Assembly (NCBI RefSeq): GCF_004138135.1
Contig: NZ_RYFD01000023.1
Location: 1-64,000 of the forward strand
DNA: 64,000 bases
Source: Candidatus Oscillochloris fontis
GTDB lineage: Bacteria; Chloroflexota; Chloroflexia; Chloroflexales; Chloroflexaceae
Direction: 5' to 3'
Part shown: piece by piece, positions 9,680 to 18,241 of the stretch
Position numbering within the stretch: the stretch's first letter is position 1
How the letters are laid out: every line of letters begins with the position of its first letter
Notes under the pieces: model-generated
Seen by the model: only the letters and a program-made list of their open reading frames with translations
What the model was told of the DNA's origin: nothing
The model's database searches: none
Position numbers and translations under genes: made by a program

Positions 9680-10681
9680 ATGAAGAAACTGATCAATGCG
9701 CCTGAAGATGTCGTATCCGAGGCGTTGGCCGGGATGGCGGCAGCGCATGCCGACCTGATCCGGGTGCATGCTGATCCGTTCTTGATCGTCCGTGCCGATG
9801 CTCCCATTGCGGGGAAGGTGGGCATCATCTCCGGGGGTGGTAGCGGCCACGAGCCGATGCACGGCGGCTTTGTCGGGCGCGGGATGCTCGATGCCGCATG
9901 CCCCGGCCATATCTTCACCTCACCCGTCCCCGACCAGATCCTCGCCGCCATACACGCGGTTGATGCGGGCCGGGGAGTGCTCCAGATCGTCAAAAACTAC
10001 ACTGGCGATGTGATGAACTTCGCGATGGCTGCCGAACTCGCAGCCGCTGAGGGCATCCAGGTGGCCACGGTCGTCACCGATGATGATGTGGCGGTCGAGA
10101 ATAGTACCTGGACCGCCGGGCGGCGCGGGGTGGGGATCACGGTGTTGTTGGAGAAGATCGTGGGCGCGGCGGCGGAGGCCGGGGCGGATCTGGCCACTCT
10201 GACCGCGCTGGCTCAGCACGTAAATGCCGAGGGCCGCAGTATGGGCATGGCGCTCACGGCTTGCACGGTGCCGCATGTGGGGCGACCGGGGTTCGATCTA
10301 CCGGAGGACGAGATCGAACTGGGTATCGGGATTCACGGTGAACCAGGGCGGCATCGGGTCGCTATGGCGCCAGCAGCGCAGATCGCCGCGATGCTCGCCA
10401 CCCCAATCCTGGAGGATCTGCCCTTTCAGCACGGGGATCAGGTGCTCGCCTTTGTGAATGGGATGGGTGGCACGCCACTGATCGAACTCTATGTGATGTA
10501 CCACGAGTTGAATAAACTGCTCACCGCGCAGGGTATTCACATCCGTCGCCGATTGATCGGCAACTATATCACCGCACTCGACATGGCCGGTTGCGCCTTT
10601 ACCCTCCTGCGCCTTGATGATCACCTCACCCAACTCTGGGACGCGCCCGTCCTTACACCCGCACTACGCTGGGGGATTTAG
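9680..10681 (+). CDS. dhaK: Dihydroxyacetone kinase subunit DhaK
   Basis: A 333-residue substrate-binding subunit. [10 protein letters not shown] (51-60), Asp110, and the dihydroxyacetone-binding His219 in IGIHGEPG line up with the E. coli protein (His218). It binds dihydroxyacetone covalently, and DhaL delivers the phosphate. I start at MKKLIN because GGGAGGAG precedes it; the longer frame starts inside the miniature element. With dhaL next and a PTS-type dhaM downstream, this is the PEP-dependent rather than the ATP-dependent kinase. Confidence 0.95.
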   Translation: MKKLINAPEDVVSEALAGMAAAHADLIRVHADPFLIVRADAPIAGKVGIISGGGSGHEPMHGGFVGRGMLDAACPGHIFTSPVPDQILAAIHAVDAGRGVLQIVKNYTGDVMNFAMAAELAAAEGIQVATVVTDDDVAVENSTWTAGRRGVGITVLLEKIVGAAAEAGADLATLTALAQHVNAEGRSMGMALTACTVPHVGRPGFDLPEDEIELGIGIHGEPGRHRVAMAPAAQIAAMLATPILEDLPFQHGDQVLAFVNGMGGTPLIELYVMYHELNKLLTAQGIHIRRRLIGNYITALDMAGCAFTLLRLDDHLTQLWDAPVLTPALRWGI

Positions 10682-10716
10682 GCCGTTGCCGCCTTTTTGA
10701 TGATGTGGAGCTATTG

Positions 10717-11349
10717 ATGGAAATTACTGCAGATCAGATTATCGCCTTTGTCGAACGTGTCGCAGCGTCAATCAAAGCAGAACGTGATTATTTAACCCAG
10801 CTTGATGCTGCCATCGGTGATGCCGACCACGGCTTAAATCTTGATCGTGGTTTTAGTGTGGTGATCACCAAACTCCCCGCAGTGGCCGATAAGGATATTG
10901 GCAGTATTCTCAAAACCGTCGGAATGACCCTGGTCTCCACGGTTGGTGGAGCGAGTGGCCCCTTGTATGGCACGGCCTTCTTGCGGGCGGGGATGGTGAT
11001 TGGGGATCGCCAAACAATTGGAACGATTAATCTGATTGGTGCATTTGAGTCGGCCTTGGAGGGTATCCAATCACGCGGGAAATCAACACGCGGCGAGAAG
11101 ACGATGATTGACGCGATTGCGCCAGGGATCGAGGCGTTTAAGGCCGCCCACTTCAATGGGGTTGATCTGCTAGGTGCATTGGAGCAGGGGCTGGTTGCGT
11201 GTGAGGAGGGGATGCAAGCGACCATCCCGATGCTTGCCACTAAGGGCCGCGCCTCCTACCTGGGTGAGCGCTCGATTGGCCACCAGGACCCCGGTGCGAC
11301 ATCGGCCTATCTGATTGCGAAGGCGCTAGTGGAGACGGTGCGTCGGTAG
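10717..11349 (+). CDS. dhaL: Dihydroxyacetone kinase ADP-binding subunit DhaL
   Basis: About 210 residues. The Mg-ADP-binding aspartates Asp30, Asp35 and Asp37 in LDAAIGDADHG match E. coli positions. GGASGPLYGTAF and DPGATSAYL complete the family signature. ATG 10717 has GGAG 7 bp upstream; an upstream in-frame GTG at 10705 is less likely. DhaL carries ADP as a fixed cofactor that DhaM rephosphorylates, then phosphorylates dihydroxyacetone on DhaK. Base composition is a little more AT-rich than its neighbours. Confidence 0.95.
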   Translation: MEITADQIIAFVERVAASIKAERDYLTQLDAAIGDADHGLNLDRGFSVVITKLPAVADKDIGSILKTVGMTLVSTVGGASGPLYGTAFLRAGMVIGDRQTIGTINLIGAFESALEGIQSRGKSTRGEKTMIDAIAPGIEAFKAAHFNGVDLLGALEQGLVACEEGMQATIPMLATKGRASYLGERSIGHQDPGATSAYLIAKALVETVRR

Positions 11350-11364
11350 AACTGATGCGGAACT

Positions 11365-12855
11365 ATGCCATACATCGCAGCCATTGATCAGGGAACCACG
11401 AGCACCCGCTGTATGATCTTCGATCATACGGGAGGGATCGTTGCGTCCGATCAGCACGAGCATGCCCAGATCTACCCCCAGCCGGGTTGGGTCGAGCATC
11501 GCCCAGAGGAGATCTGGGAGCGCACCCAGCAGGTGGTGCGTGGCGCACTCGCGCATGGTGGCCTGAAGGCCCGCGACATCGCCGCCGTCGGGATCACCAA
11601 CCAGCGCGAGACGACCGTGGTGTGGGAGCGCGCCACGGGTCGCCCGATCACCAACGCGGTTGTCTGGCAGGACACCCGCACCGATCAGATCTGCCACGAG
11701 TTGGCCCGCACCGGCGGCCAAGATCGCTTCCGCGCCCAAACCGGCTTGCCACTCGCAACCTACTTCGCTGGCCCCAAGTTGGTCTGGATCTTGGAGCATA
11801 TTCCGGGTGCCCGCACTGCGGCTGCGGCGGGAGATCTGCTCTTTGGCACAGTGGATACCTTCCTGACGTGGTGGCTCACCGGCGGCCCGCAAGGTGGCGT
11901 GCATGTCACCGATGTGACGAATGCCTCGCGCACCATGCTGATGGATCTGGCGACCCTGGATTGGGACGCGGACATTCTGGCGGCGATGGGTATCCCCGCC
12001 CAGATGTTGCCCCAGATTCGTTCTAGTTCCGAGGTCTACGGCCACGCGGTGGGCGATCTGGCTGGCGTGCCGGTGGCGGGTATCCTGGGCGATCAGCAGG
12101 CCGCACTGGTGGGCCAAACCTGCTATGCGCCGGGCGAGGTCAAGAATACCTATGGCACCGGCTGTTTTATGCTGCTCAACACCGGAACCCAGATCGTCGC
12201 CTCGCAGCATGGCCTGATCACCACCCTGGGCTATAAGTTGGGTACCCAACCCGCCGTCTATGCGCTCGAAGGCTCCATTGCCATCGCGGGTGCACTGGTG
12301 CAGTGGCTGCGCGACAACCTGGGGATCATCAAGAGCGCCAGCGAGATCGAAACGCTCGCCAACGAGGTGGCCGACAATGGTGGGATCTATATTGTGCCCG
12401 CCTTCTCCGGCCTCTTCGCCCCCTACTGGCGCAGTGATGCGCGGGGGGTGATCGTCGGCCTGACTCGGTATGTCACCAAGGCACACCTGGCACGCGCCGT
12501 ACTGGAGGCCACCGCCTACCAGACTCGCGAGGTGCTCGATGCGATGCGTGCCGATGCGGGGATGGCCTTCAGCAGCCTCAAGGTTGATGGCGGAATGGTC
12601 TTTAATCAGACCCTGATGCAGTTTCAAGCCGATATTCTGGGCGTGCCGGTGGTGCGCCCCACGGTTGCCGAGACGACCGCACTCGGTGCGGCCTATGCGG
12701 CGGGCCTCGCGGTGGGCTACTGGCCGAGTAGCGCGGCGTTACGGGCCAATTGGGGTGTGGATCAGACCTGGACACCTCAACTCGATGCGACAACCCGAAC
12801 GAGGTTGTACCAGGGCTGGAAGAAGGCGGTTACGCGGACTTTTGATTGGGAGTAG
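11365..12855 (+). CDS. glpK: Glycerol kinase
   Basis: A 496-residue FGGY-family kinase that phosphorylates glycerol to sn-glycerol-3-phosphate with ATP. The N-terminal phosphate loop [11 protein letters not shown], the substrate motif [25 protein letters not shown] and the C-terminal [10 protein letters not shown] motif are all seen. The length is standard. It sits 15 bp after dhaL and feeds the GlpABC dehydrogenase encoded downstream. The stop codon overlaps the start of a GTAGGGGCG hairpin repeat. Confidence 0.96.
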   Translation: MPYIAAIDQGTTSTRCMIFDHTGGIVASDQHEHAQIYPQPGWVEHRPEEIWERTQQVVRGALAHGGLKARDIAAVGITNQRETTVVWERATGRPITNAVVWQDTRTDQICHELARTGGQDRFRAQTGLPLATYFAGPKLVWILEHIPGARTAAAAGDLLFGTVDTFLTWWLTGGPQGGVHVTDVTNASRTMLMDLATLDWDADILAAMGIPAQMLPQIRSSSEVYGHAVGDLAGVPVAGILGDQQAALVGQTCYAPGEVKNTYGTGCFMLLNTGTQIVASQHGLITTLGYKLGTQPAVYALEGSIAIAGALVQWLRDNLGIIKSASEIETLANEVADNGGIYIVPAFSGLFAPYWRSDARGVIVGLTRYVTKAHLARAVLEATAYQTREVLDAMRADAGMAFSSLKVDGGMVFNQTLMQFQADILGVPVVRPTVAETTALGAAYAAGLAVGYWPSSAALRANWGVDQTWTPQLDATTRTRLYQGWKKAVTRTFDWE

Positions 12856-12990
12856 GGGCGAAGCATCGCCTCCCATGTGGATTGGGGAAGACGAACGATA
12901 TTGGTGGGCGATGCGTCGGTGGGCGAAGCATCGCCTCCCATGTGGATTGGGGAAGACGAACGATATTGGTGGGCGATGCTTCGCCCCTAC
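12852..12990. repeat. GTAGGGGCGAAGCATCGCC repeat with internal tandem copy
   Basis: Outer arms GTAGGGGCGAAGCATCGCC and GGCGATGCTTCGCCCCTAC are perfect inverted repeats. Inside, a unit of about 64 bp containing the left arm plus CCCATGTGGATTGGGG is duplicated in tandem. The left arm overlaps the glpK TAG. It fills the gap between glpK and glpA. Related arms occur at 1387-1455 and, less closely, 60454-60545. Confidence 0.8.
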
Positions 12991-13014
12991 ACAACGACCA
13001 GACGGGAAATCGTT

Positions 13015-14640
13015 ATGCAAACCATCTCAACCGACGTTCTCGTCATTGGTGGCGGTGCCACCGGCAGCGGTGTCTTGCGTGATCTGGCAATGCGCGGAAT
13101 GCGTGCCATTCTGGTCGAGAAGGGCGATCTGACTCACGGCACCACCGGGCGCTACCACGGTCTGCTCCACTCCGGTGGGCGCTATGTCACCAAAGATCCC
13201 CAGTCGGCAAATGAGTGTGCGCGTGAGAATGCTATTCTGCGCCGCATTATGCCGCACTGTATCGAGGATACCTCCGGTTTCTTCGTGATCACCCCCTGGG
13301 ACGACCCGGACTATGGCGATCTCTTTATGGCCAATTGCCGCAAAACCGGCGTGCCGGTGGGTGAGTTACCCTTGGCCGAGATGCACCGCCGTGAGCGCGT
13401 CCTCAACCCGCAGATCTCGCGTGCCTTTGAAGTTGCCGATGCCGCCGCCGACTCATTCCTCGCCGCGCATACCAATGTGCTCGCAGCGCGTGAGTATGGG
13501 GCGCAGGTCTTTACGTACCACACCCTGATCGCGTTGCTGCGCGTGGGCGATCAGGTCGTCGGAGCGGTGGTCGAAGATCTGCGCACCGGCGAACGCAAAC
13601 AGATTGACTCTGCCTGCGTGTTGAATGCTACCGGCGCGTGGGCCGGCAAGGTCGCCGCACTCGCGGGTGTGAAGGTGACGGTACTCCCCGGCAAAGGCAC
13701 GCTGGTTGCCATGAACCATCGCATGGTCAACACGGTAATTAACCGCTGCAAAATGCCCGCCGATGGCGATATTATTGTGCCGGTACACTCGGTTGCAGTG
13801 ATCGGCACTACCGACACCTTCGTGCCCGATCCCGACTTTTACGGTATCGAGGCCGAAGAGGTTCAATTCATGCTTGATGAGGGTGAAAAGCTCATCCCCG
13901 GTTTCAAGCAGTACCGCGCCCTGCGCGCGTGGGCGGGGGTGCGCCCCTTGTATAAAGACCAGGATGTGGCCAACGACCGCGATCTGAGCCGTACCTATAA
14001 ACTGCTCGACCATGCCCAGCGCGATGGCGTTGAGGGCATCATCTCGCTCGTGGGCGGCAAGTGGACCACCTACCGGCTGATGGCCGAGGATGCGGCAAAC
14101 CTGATCGCGCAGCGCTTGGGCAACACCCAGCCCTGCCGTACCGCCGAGGAGGTGATGCCTGCCCCGCCCTTTGAGCGCCGTGATACGGGCAATCATGCGG
14201 ATGGCCCATCACTGCACTGGCTCGGCAAGCCACTGGCCGCCATTGAGCAGACGCAAGCCTACAACGATCTGATCTGCGAGTGTGAGTTGGTGACCCGGTC
14301 ACGCCTCCAGACGGCGATGGCGAGTGGAGCGAGCAACCTTGATGATCTGCGGCGCATGGTGCGGGTGGGGATGGGGCCATGTCAGGGTGGGTGGTGCATC
14401 TACCGTTCGAGTGCGCTGCTGTACGAGGAGCATAGCGCCAACGCCGACTTTAGTATCGAATATGCCAACGCCGCGTTGCTCCACTTCTTGCAAGAGCGCT
14501 GGCGCGGACTGACCCCGGTATTGTGGGGCGATCAACTACGTCAAGCACGCTTGGATGAACTCATCTTCGCCGGGTTGCTGGGGATTCATCGCCTGCGCGA
14601 CCATGCACGCCAGGGCGGGGGTCTCGTCACCCCAGAGTAG
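13015..14640 (+). CDS. glpA: Anaerobic glycerol-3-phosphate dehydrogenase subunit A
   Basis: A 541-residue FAD-dependent oxidoreductase that oxidises glycerol-3-phosphate to dihydroxyacetone phosphate. The dinucleotide-binding motif VLVIGGGATGSG is at residues 8-19. The C-terminal BFD-like iron-sulfur region has CECE and CQGGWC cysteines. I start at MQTIST because GGGA precedes it; the longer frame begins inside the repeat. GlpA forms the catalytic dimer with GlpB and is held at the membrane by GlpC, passing electrons to the quinone pool. Confidence 0.94.
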   Translation: MQTISTDVLVIGGGATGSGVLRDLAMRGMRAILVEKGDLTHGTTGRYHGLLHSGGRYVTKDPQSANECARENAILRRIMPHCIEDTSGFFVITPWDDPDYGDLFMANCRKTGVPVGELPLAEMHRRERVLNPQISRAFEVADAAADSFLAAHTNVLAAREYGAQVFTYHTLIALLRVGDQVVGAVVEDLRTGERKQIDSACVLNATGAWAGKVAALAGVKVTVLPGKGTLVAMNHRMVNTVINRCKMPADGDIIVPVHSVAVIGTTDTFVPDPDFYGIEAEEVQFMLDEGEKLIPGFKQYRALRAWAGVRPLYKDQDVANDRDLSRTYKLLDHAQRDGVEGIISLVGGKWTTYRLMAEDAANLIAQRLGNTQPCRTAEEVMPAPPFERRDTGNHADGPSLHWLGKPLAAIEQTQAYNDLICECELVTRSRLQTAMASGASNLDDLRRMVRVGMGPCQGGWCIYRSSALLYEEHSANADFSIEYANAALLHFLQERWRGLTPVLWGDQLRQARLDELIFAGLLGIHRLRDHARQGGGLVTPE

Positions 14641-14641
14641 G

Positions 14642-14784
14642 GTAACTGTTCACACTTGGAGTAAACCGCAGCCACATGTTGACGCAAAGACGCCAAGGCG
14701 CAAAGTATTCAAAATCGAATCCAATCAAACCCTTTGCGTCTTTGCGTCAAAACCGAAATGCGAAGAAAAGTGTGATTAGTGACC
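14642..14784. mobile_element. Miniature inverted-repeat element, family A, copy 2
   Basis: Begins GTAACTGTTCACACTT and ends in a worn complement (AAGTGTGATTAGTGAC). It contains the same GACGCAAAG/CTTTGCGTC internal arms as the other copies. It is flanked by the 7-bp direct repeat GAGTAGG (14635-14641 and 14785-14791). The right-hand duplicate forms the start of the glpB ribosome-binding site TAGGAG. Confidence 0.75.
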
Positions 14785-14798
14785 GAGTAGGAGCGGCC

Positions 14799-16055
14799 AT
14801 GCAGTACGACACCATCGTAATAGGAGCGGGCATCGCGGGCATGTTGGCCGCCATTGGGCGCGCCAAGGCGGGCGAGCGCGTGCTCGTCATCGCCAAGGGG
14901 CATGCGGCGACCCACTGGACGACCGGGTGTATTGATCTGCTCGATGTCGGTGCAGGCGACCCGTTGGCCGGGATTGCCGCGCTGATCGCCGCCCAGCCCG
15001 ATCATCCGTATGCGCTGACGGGCATTCACGCCATCGAATCCGGCCTAGCGCGATTGCAGGAGATCTGCGAAGATGGCGGCTACCCGCTGGTCGGCAGCCC
15101 CCAACAGAACCTGTTGCTCCCCACCGCCGCCGGAGCGCTACGCCCAACATGCCTCGTGCCGGTGACTATGGCGGCGGGAGATGCACGGCAACTCGCACGC
15201 AAAGGGAGCGGCGAGCCACCGCTGTTGGTAGCGGGCTTCCGCGAACTGCGCGACTTCTTCCCACCCATGATCGCAGCCAATCTCCAGATCCAGGGCTTCA
15301 ACGCCGAAGGCGTCTACCTGACACTACCACCGCTCGCGCACGCCGCCGATTTCAGCACCACGGGGTTTGCCCGACTCTTCGAGCAAGTTGCATTCCGCAC
15401 CGACGTGGGCCGGAGCCTGCGCAAACTGGTGGTTGAGGGCGGCTACCAACGCATCGCGCTCCCCGCAGTCTTAGGCATCCACCAAGCGCCGCAGATCGTC
15501 GCCGAACTTCAATCCATCTGCGGAGCCCTCATCTTCGAGATCCCCACCCCACCGCCCTCCGTAGCGGGAATACGGATCTACCACCTGCTGGAACATGCCT
15601 TCCGCGAAGCGGGTGGACGCATCCAGTTGGGAGCCTACGTGCAACGCGGCGAGGCCCACGGCAACCACCTAGAGGCGGTCTTTAGCGAGGCAGCGGCGCG
15701 TGAACAACGCCACCGGGCCAGCCGTTTTATACTCGCCACTGGCGGCATCGTCGGTGGTGGCCTGCGCGCCATTGACGCCCATCACCTGATCGAGACCGCA
15801 TTACGGCTGCCGCTGCGCACCCCAGCCTCGCGAGCCGACTGGTTCTTCCCCGATTTCCTGGCGCAACCCGGCCATCCGATCTTCCGCAGCGGCGTTGCGG
15901 TTGATGCCCAACTGCGCCCGCTTGACGCAAAGAATCAAGTCGTCTATACCAATGTCGTCGTGGTTGGTGCCAGTATCGCCGGGTGCGATCACATCCGCGA
16001 AGGAGCCTACGAGGGTGTAGCGGTGGCAACCGGCTGGGTTGCGGGTGGCATGTAA
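14799..16055 (+). CDS. glpB: Anaerobic glycerol-3-phosphate dehydrogenase subunit B
   Basis: A 418-residue flavoprotein subunit with N-terminal YDTIVIGAGIAGMLAA. AGGAG lies 6 bp before the ATG. The open frame runs 41 codons upstream through the miniature element, but that part encodes repeat sequence. GlpB works with GlpA and GlpC in anaerobic or low-oxygen glycerol-3-phosphate oxidation. The C-terminal VVVGASIAGCDH segment is conserved in the family. It is separated from glpC by 9 bp. Confidence 0.9.
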   Translation: MQYDTIVIGAGIAGMLAAIGRAKAGERVLVIAKGHAATHWTTGCIDLLDVGAGDPLAGIAALIAAQPDHPYALTGIHAIESGLARLQEICEDGGYPLVGSPQQNLLLPTAAGALRPTCLVPVTMAAGDARQLARKGSGEPPLLVAGFRELRDFFPPMIAANLQIQGFNAEGVYLTLPPLAHAADFSTTGFARLFEQVAFRTDVGRSLRKLVVEGGYQRIALPAVLGIHQAPQIVAELQSICGALIFEIPTPPPSVAGIRIYHLLEHAFREAGGRIQLGAYVQRGEAHGNHLEAVFSEAAAREQRHRASRFILATGGIVGGGLRAIDAHHLIETALRLPLRTPASRADWFFPDFLAQPGHPIFRSGVAVDAQLRPLDAKNQVVYTNVVVVGASIAGCDHIREGAYEGVAVATGWVAGGM

Positions 16056-16064
16056 GGGGATATC

Positions 16065-17279
16065 ATGGGACATCTTGAAGATTCGCTCGATCAGTGTATC
16101 AAGTGCAATGTCTGTATGACGGCATGCCCCGTAGCGGCGGTGAGCGAAGACTTCCCTGGCCCCAAGGTAGTCGGCCCGCAGGCGCAACGCTTTCGCCACG
16201 CCGATCAACCCATCCCCGACGCCTCAGTGGACTACTGCTCCGGCTGTCGGGTGTGTAACGAAGTCTGCCCCACCGGAGTACGGATTGCAGAAATCAACGC
16301 CCGTGCGCGTGCGGCATTAGTAGCGGCCCAGGGGCAACCGCTACGCAACCGGATCATCGCGCGCGCCGGGTTGGTGGGGCGGCTAAGTAGTGGCCCGCAC
16401 GCCCCGCTGCTCAACATAGGGTTGGGGTTGCGCCCGGTGCGCTGGGCGATGGAACATGTCATCCAGATCCACCGCGATGCGCCTCTACCGGCGGCGAGTC
16501 GCCACACCTTTCGCCACTGGTTCCACCAGCGAGGCCAACGCCACGGATTGCGCCAGATCGTCTATTATCATGGGTGCAGCACCCAGTATTATGAACCATG
16601 GGTCGGTCAAGCCGCCGTGGCCGTACTTGAGCATAACGGCTTCGAGGTGATTGTGCCCGATCAGAAGTGCTGTGGACTACCGCTACTCTCCAATGGCGAC
16701 TTTGTCAACGCAAAACGATATCACGTGTACAATGTAGCACAGTTGTTACCCTATGTTCGTCAGGGCATCCCGGTGGTAGGCACCAGTACCAGTTGTACCC
16801 TAACCATTAAGGAGGAAGCACCCGAACTGCTCGACCTCGCCAGCCAAGAGGTTGCCGATGTCGCGGCGCACACCTATGACATCTTTGAGTTTCTGCGCAG
16901 CCTCGCCGATCAGGGTGAACTGCGAACCGACTTCCGGGCGATTCGACGCACCCTGCCTTACCACCCACCCTGCCAACTACGTGCTCATCGCATCGGCGTA
17001 CCGGTGCTGGATGTCTTAGGACTCATCCCAGGGTTGCGCATCGTAGAGAGCCAAGCGGCATGCTGTGGAATTGCCGGTACCTACGGCCTGAAGCGCGAGA
17101 AGTACCCGATAGCCATGGCAGTTGGAGAACCCTTGTTCCAGTTTATACGCACATCGGGTTCCGAATTGGCCCTCTGTGATAGCGAAACCTGTCGTTGGCA
17201 GATCAGCCATGCGACCGGTATAAGAACCAAACACCCAATTGAAATTCTGGCCGAAGCCTACGGACTCTACCCATCATGA
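16065..17279 (+). CDS. glpC: Anaerobic glycerol-3-phosphate dehydrogenase subunit C
   Basis: A 404-residue iron-sulfur subunit. Two 4Fe-4S motifs, CIKCNVCMTACP (from residue 11) and CSGCRVCNEVCP, are followed by two CCG domains (KCCGLPLLSNGD and AACCGIAGTYGL). Together these link the GlpAB dimer to membrane quinones. The stop codon overlaps the start of dhaM (ATGA), so the two are translationally coupled. This ties the dehydrogenase and the kinase phosphate-relay into one transcription unit. Confidence 0.94.
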   Translation: MGHLEDSLDQCIKCNVCMTACPVAAVSEDFPGPKVVGPQAQRFRHADQPIPDASVDYCSGCRVCNEVCPTGVRIAEINARARAALVAAQGQPLRNRIIARAGLVGRLSSGPHAPLLNIGLGLRPVRWAMEHVIQIHRDAPLPAASRHTFRHWFHQRGQRHGLRQIVYYHGCSTQYYEPWVGQAAVAVLEHNGFEVIVPDQKCCGLPLLSNGDFVNAKRYHVYNVAQLLPYVRQGIPVVGTSTSCTLTIKEEAPELLDLASQEVADVAAHTYDIFEFLRSLADQGELRTDFRAIRRTLPYHPPCQLRAHRIGVPVLDVLGLIPGLRIVESQAACCGIAGTYGLKREKYPIAMAVGEPLFQFIRTSGSELALCDSETCRWQISHATGIRTKHPIEILAEAYGLYPS

Positions 17280-18010
17280 TTGGCCTACTCATCATTTCCC
17301 ATAGCACCGAGATCGCCAGCGGGGTCAAAGCACTAGTTGAGCAGATGGCACAAGGCCGCCTGCCAATTATTGCTGCCGGGGGCACATTGGAAGGTGATCT
17401 AGGCACAAGCACCGACGTGATCATGGCCGCAATTGAGCAACTAGGCAGCGTAGAAGCTGTGTTGGCGCTCGTTGATATGGGTAGTGCAATTATGAGTGCC
17501 GAGATCGCCCTAGAGATGAGTGGGCTACCCTTCCGGATCAGTCCGGCGCCATTAGTGGAAGGAGCCTTAGTCGCAGCCGTCGAAGCCACCCGCCCCGGTG
17601 TCAGCCTCGCCGAGGTCTCACTGGCCGCCGAACGCGCCCTGGAGGCCAAACATGAAGCGTTGGGGAGCGGAGCACTCCTGGTTCCGATCACCCTCCCCAG
17701 CCAAGTCAGTCGCTCGCATAGCGAGATCGTCTTGACCGTCACCAACAAGGTTGGCCTGCATATGCGCCCAGCCAAAGACTTTGTACAATTAGCCAGCCGC
17801 TTTAAGGCCCAGATCCGTGCGCGTAACCTGGATCGCCCAGATCGTTCCGACGGGAATGCGAAGAGTATTATTGATGTAATGAAACTTGGGGTAACCTGTG
17901 GCCATCAGATCGCCATCTCAGCCGAGGGTGATGATGCCCAAGTGGCACTCAAAGCCCTTGCAGAGTTGATCAGGAACAATTTTGGTGAAGCACCTTCCTT
18001 CTCAGGATAG
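17276..18010 (+). CDS. dhaM: PTS-type phosphate donor DhaM (EIIA-HPr fusion, no EI domain)
   Basis: 244 residues in two domains. An EIIA-mannose-like domain (about 1-130) has its phospho-histidine in LLIISHST (His9). An HPr domain (about 148-235) has its active histidine in GLHMRPA (His162) and the KSIIDVMKLG regulatory-site region. E. coli DhaM adds a third, EI-like domain, which is absent here, so phosphate must come from an Enzyme I encoded elsewhere. Its job is to rephosphorylate ADP bound to DhaL. A methionine replaces the usual alanine in GLHARPA. Confidence 0.92.
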   Translation: MIGLLIISHSTEIASGVKALVEQMAQGRLPIIAAGGTLEGDLGTSTDVIMAAIEQLGSVEAVLALVDMGSAIMSAEIALEMSGLPFRISPAPLVEGALVAAVEATRPGVSLAEVSLAAERALEAKHEALGSGALLVPITLPSQVSRSHSEIVLTVTNKVGLHMRPAKDFVQLASRFKAQIRARNLDRPDRSDGNAKSIIDVMKLGVTCGHQIAISAEGDDAQVALKALAELIRNNFGEAPSFSG

Positions 18011-18089
18011 TTGGTTATGTCACGCTGAGCGGAGTGAAGCGTCCCGGACGAGATTCCTCGCGACGCTCAGAATGACCAGCCATTCGGCC

Positions 18090-18158
18090 CAGGGCATGTG
18101 CAAAGTTCTTGGGACTGCGCCCCGAACCCCCACCGGAGGTAACTTTGCACATGCCCTG
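18090..18158. mobile_element. Miniature element, family B (CAGGGCATG ends), short copy
   Basis: Ends CAGGGCATGTGCAAAGTT and AACTTTGCACATGCCCTG are nearly perfect inverted repeats around a 33-bp centre. It is flanked by the 10-bp direct repeat CCATTCGGCC (18080-18089 and 18159-18168), which is good evidence for insertion by transposition. It appears to be an internally deleted version of the 24155-24307 copy. Confidence 0.82.
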
Positions 18159-18197
18159 CCATTCGGCCCACTACCCTTCTGAGTGCGGTAATGATTT

Positions 18198-18206
18198 TGC
18201 TATAAT
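18198..18206 (+). promoter_or_regulatory. Extended -10 promoter of the kinase-WD40 gene
   Basis: TGCTATAAT is a near-ideal extended -10. A second TATAAT follows at 18213-18218. Transcription would start about 20-30 bp before the GTG at 18242. No convincing -35 is visible, as is common with extended -10 promoters. Confidence 0.6.
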
Positions 18207-18241
18207 ACGCTCTATAATAGCCAAGGATGGTGATAAACCCC

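Noticed and set aside
12877-13014. N-terminal extension of GlpA
   Set aside because: The frame here is the GTAGGGGCG tandem repeat; the FAD-binding fold starts right after ATG 13015.
14676-14798. N-terminal extension of GlpB
   Set aside because: These 41 codons are translated miniature-element sequence; a strong AGGAG precedes the internal ATG at 14799.
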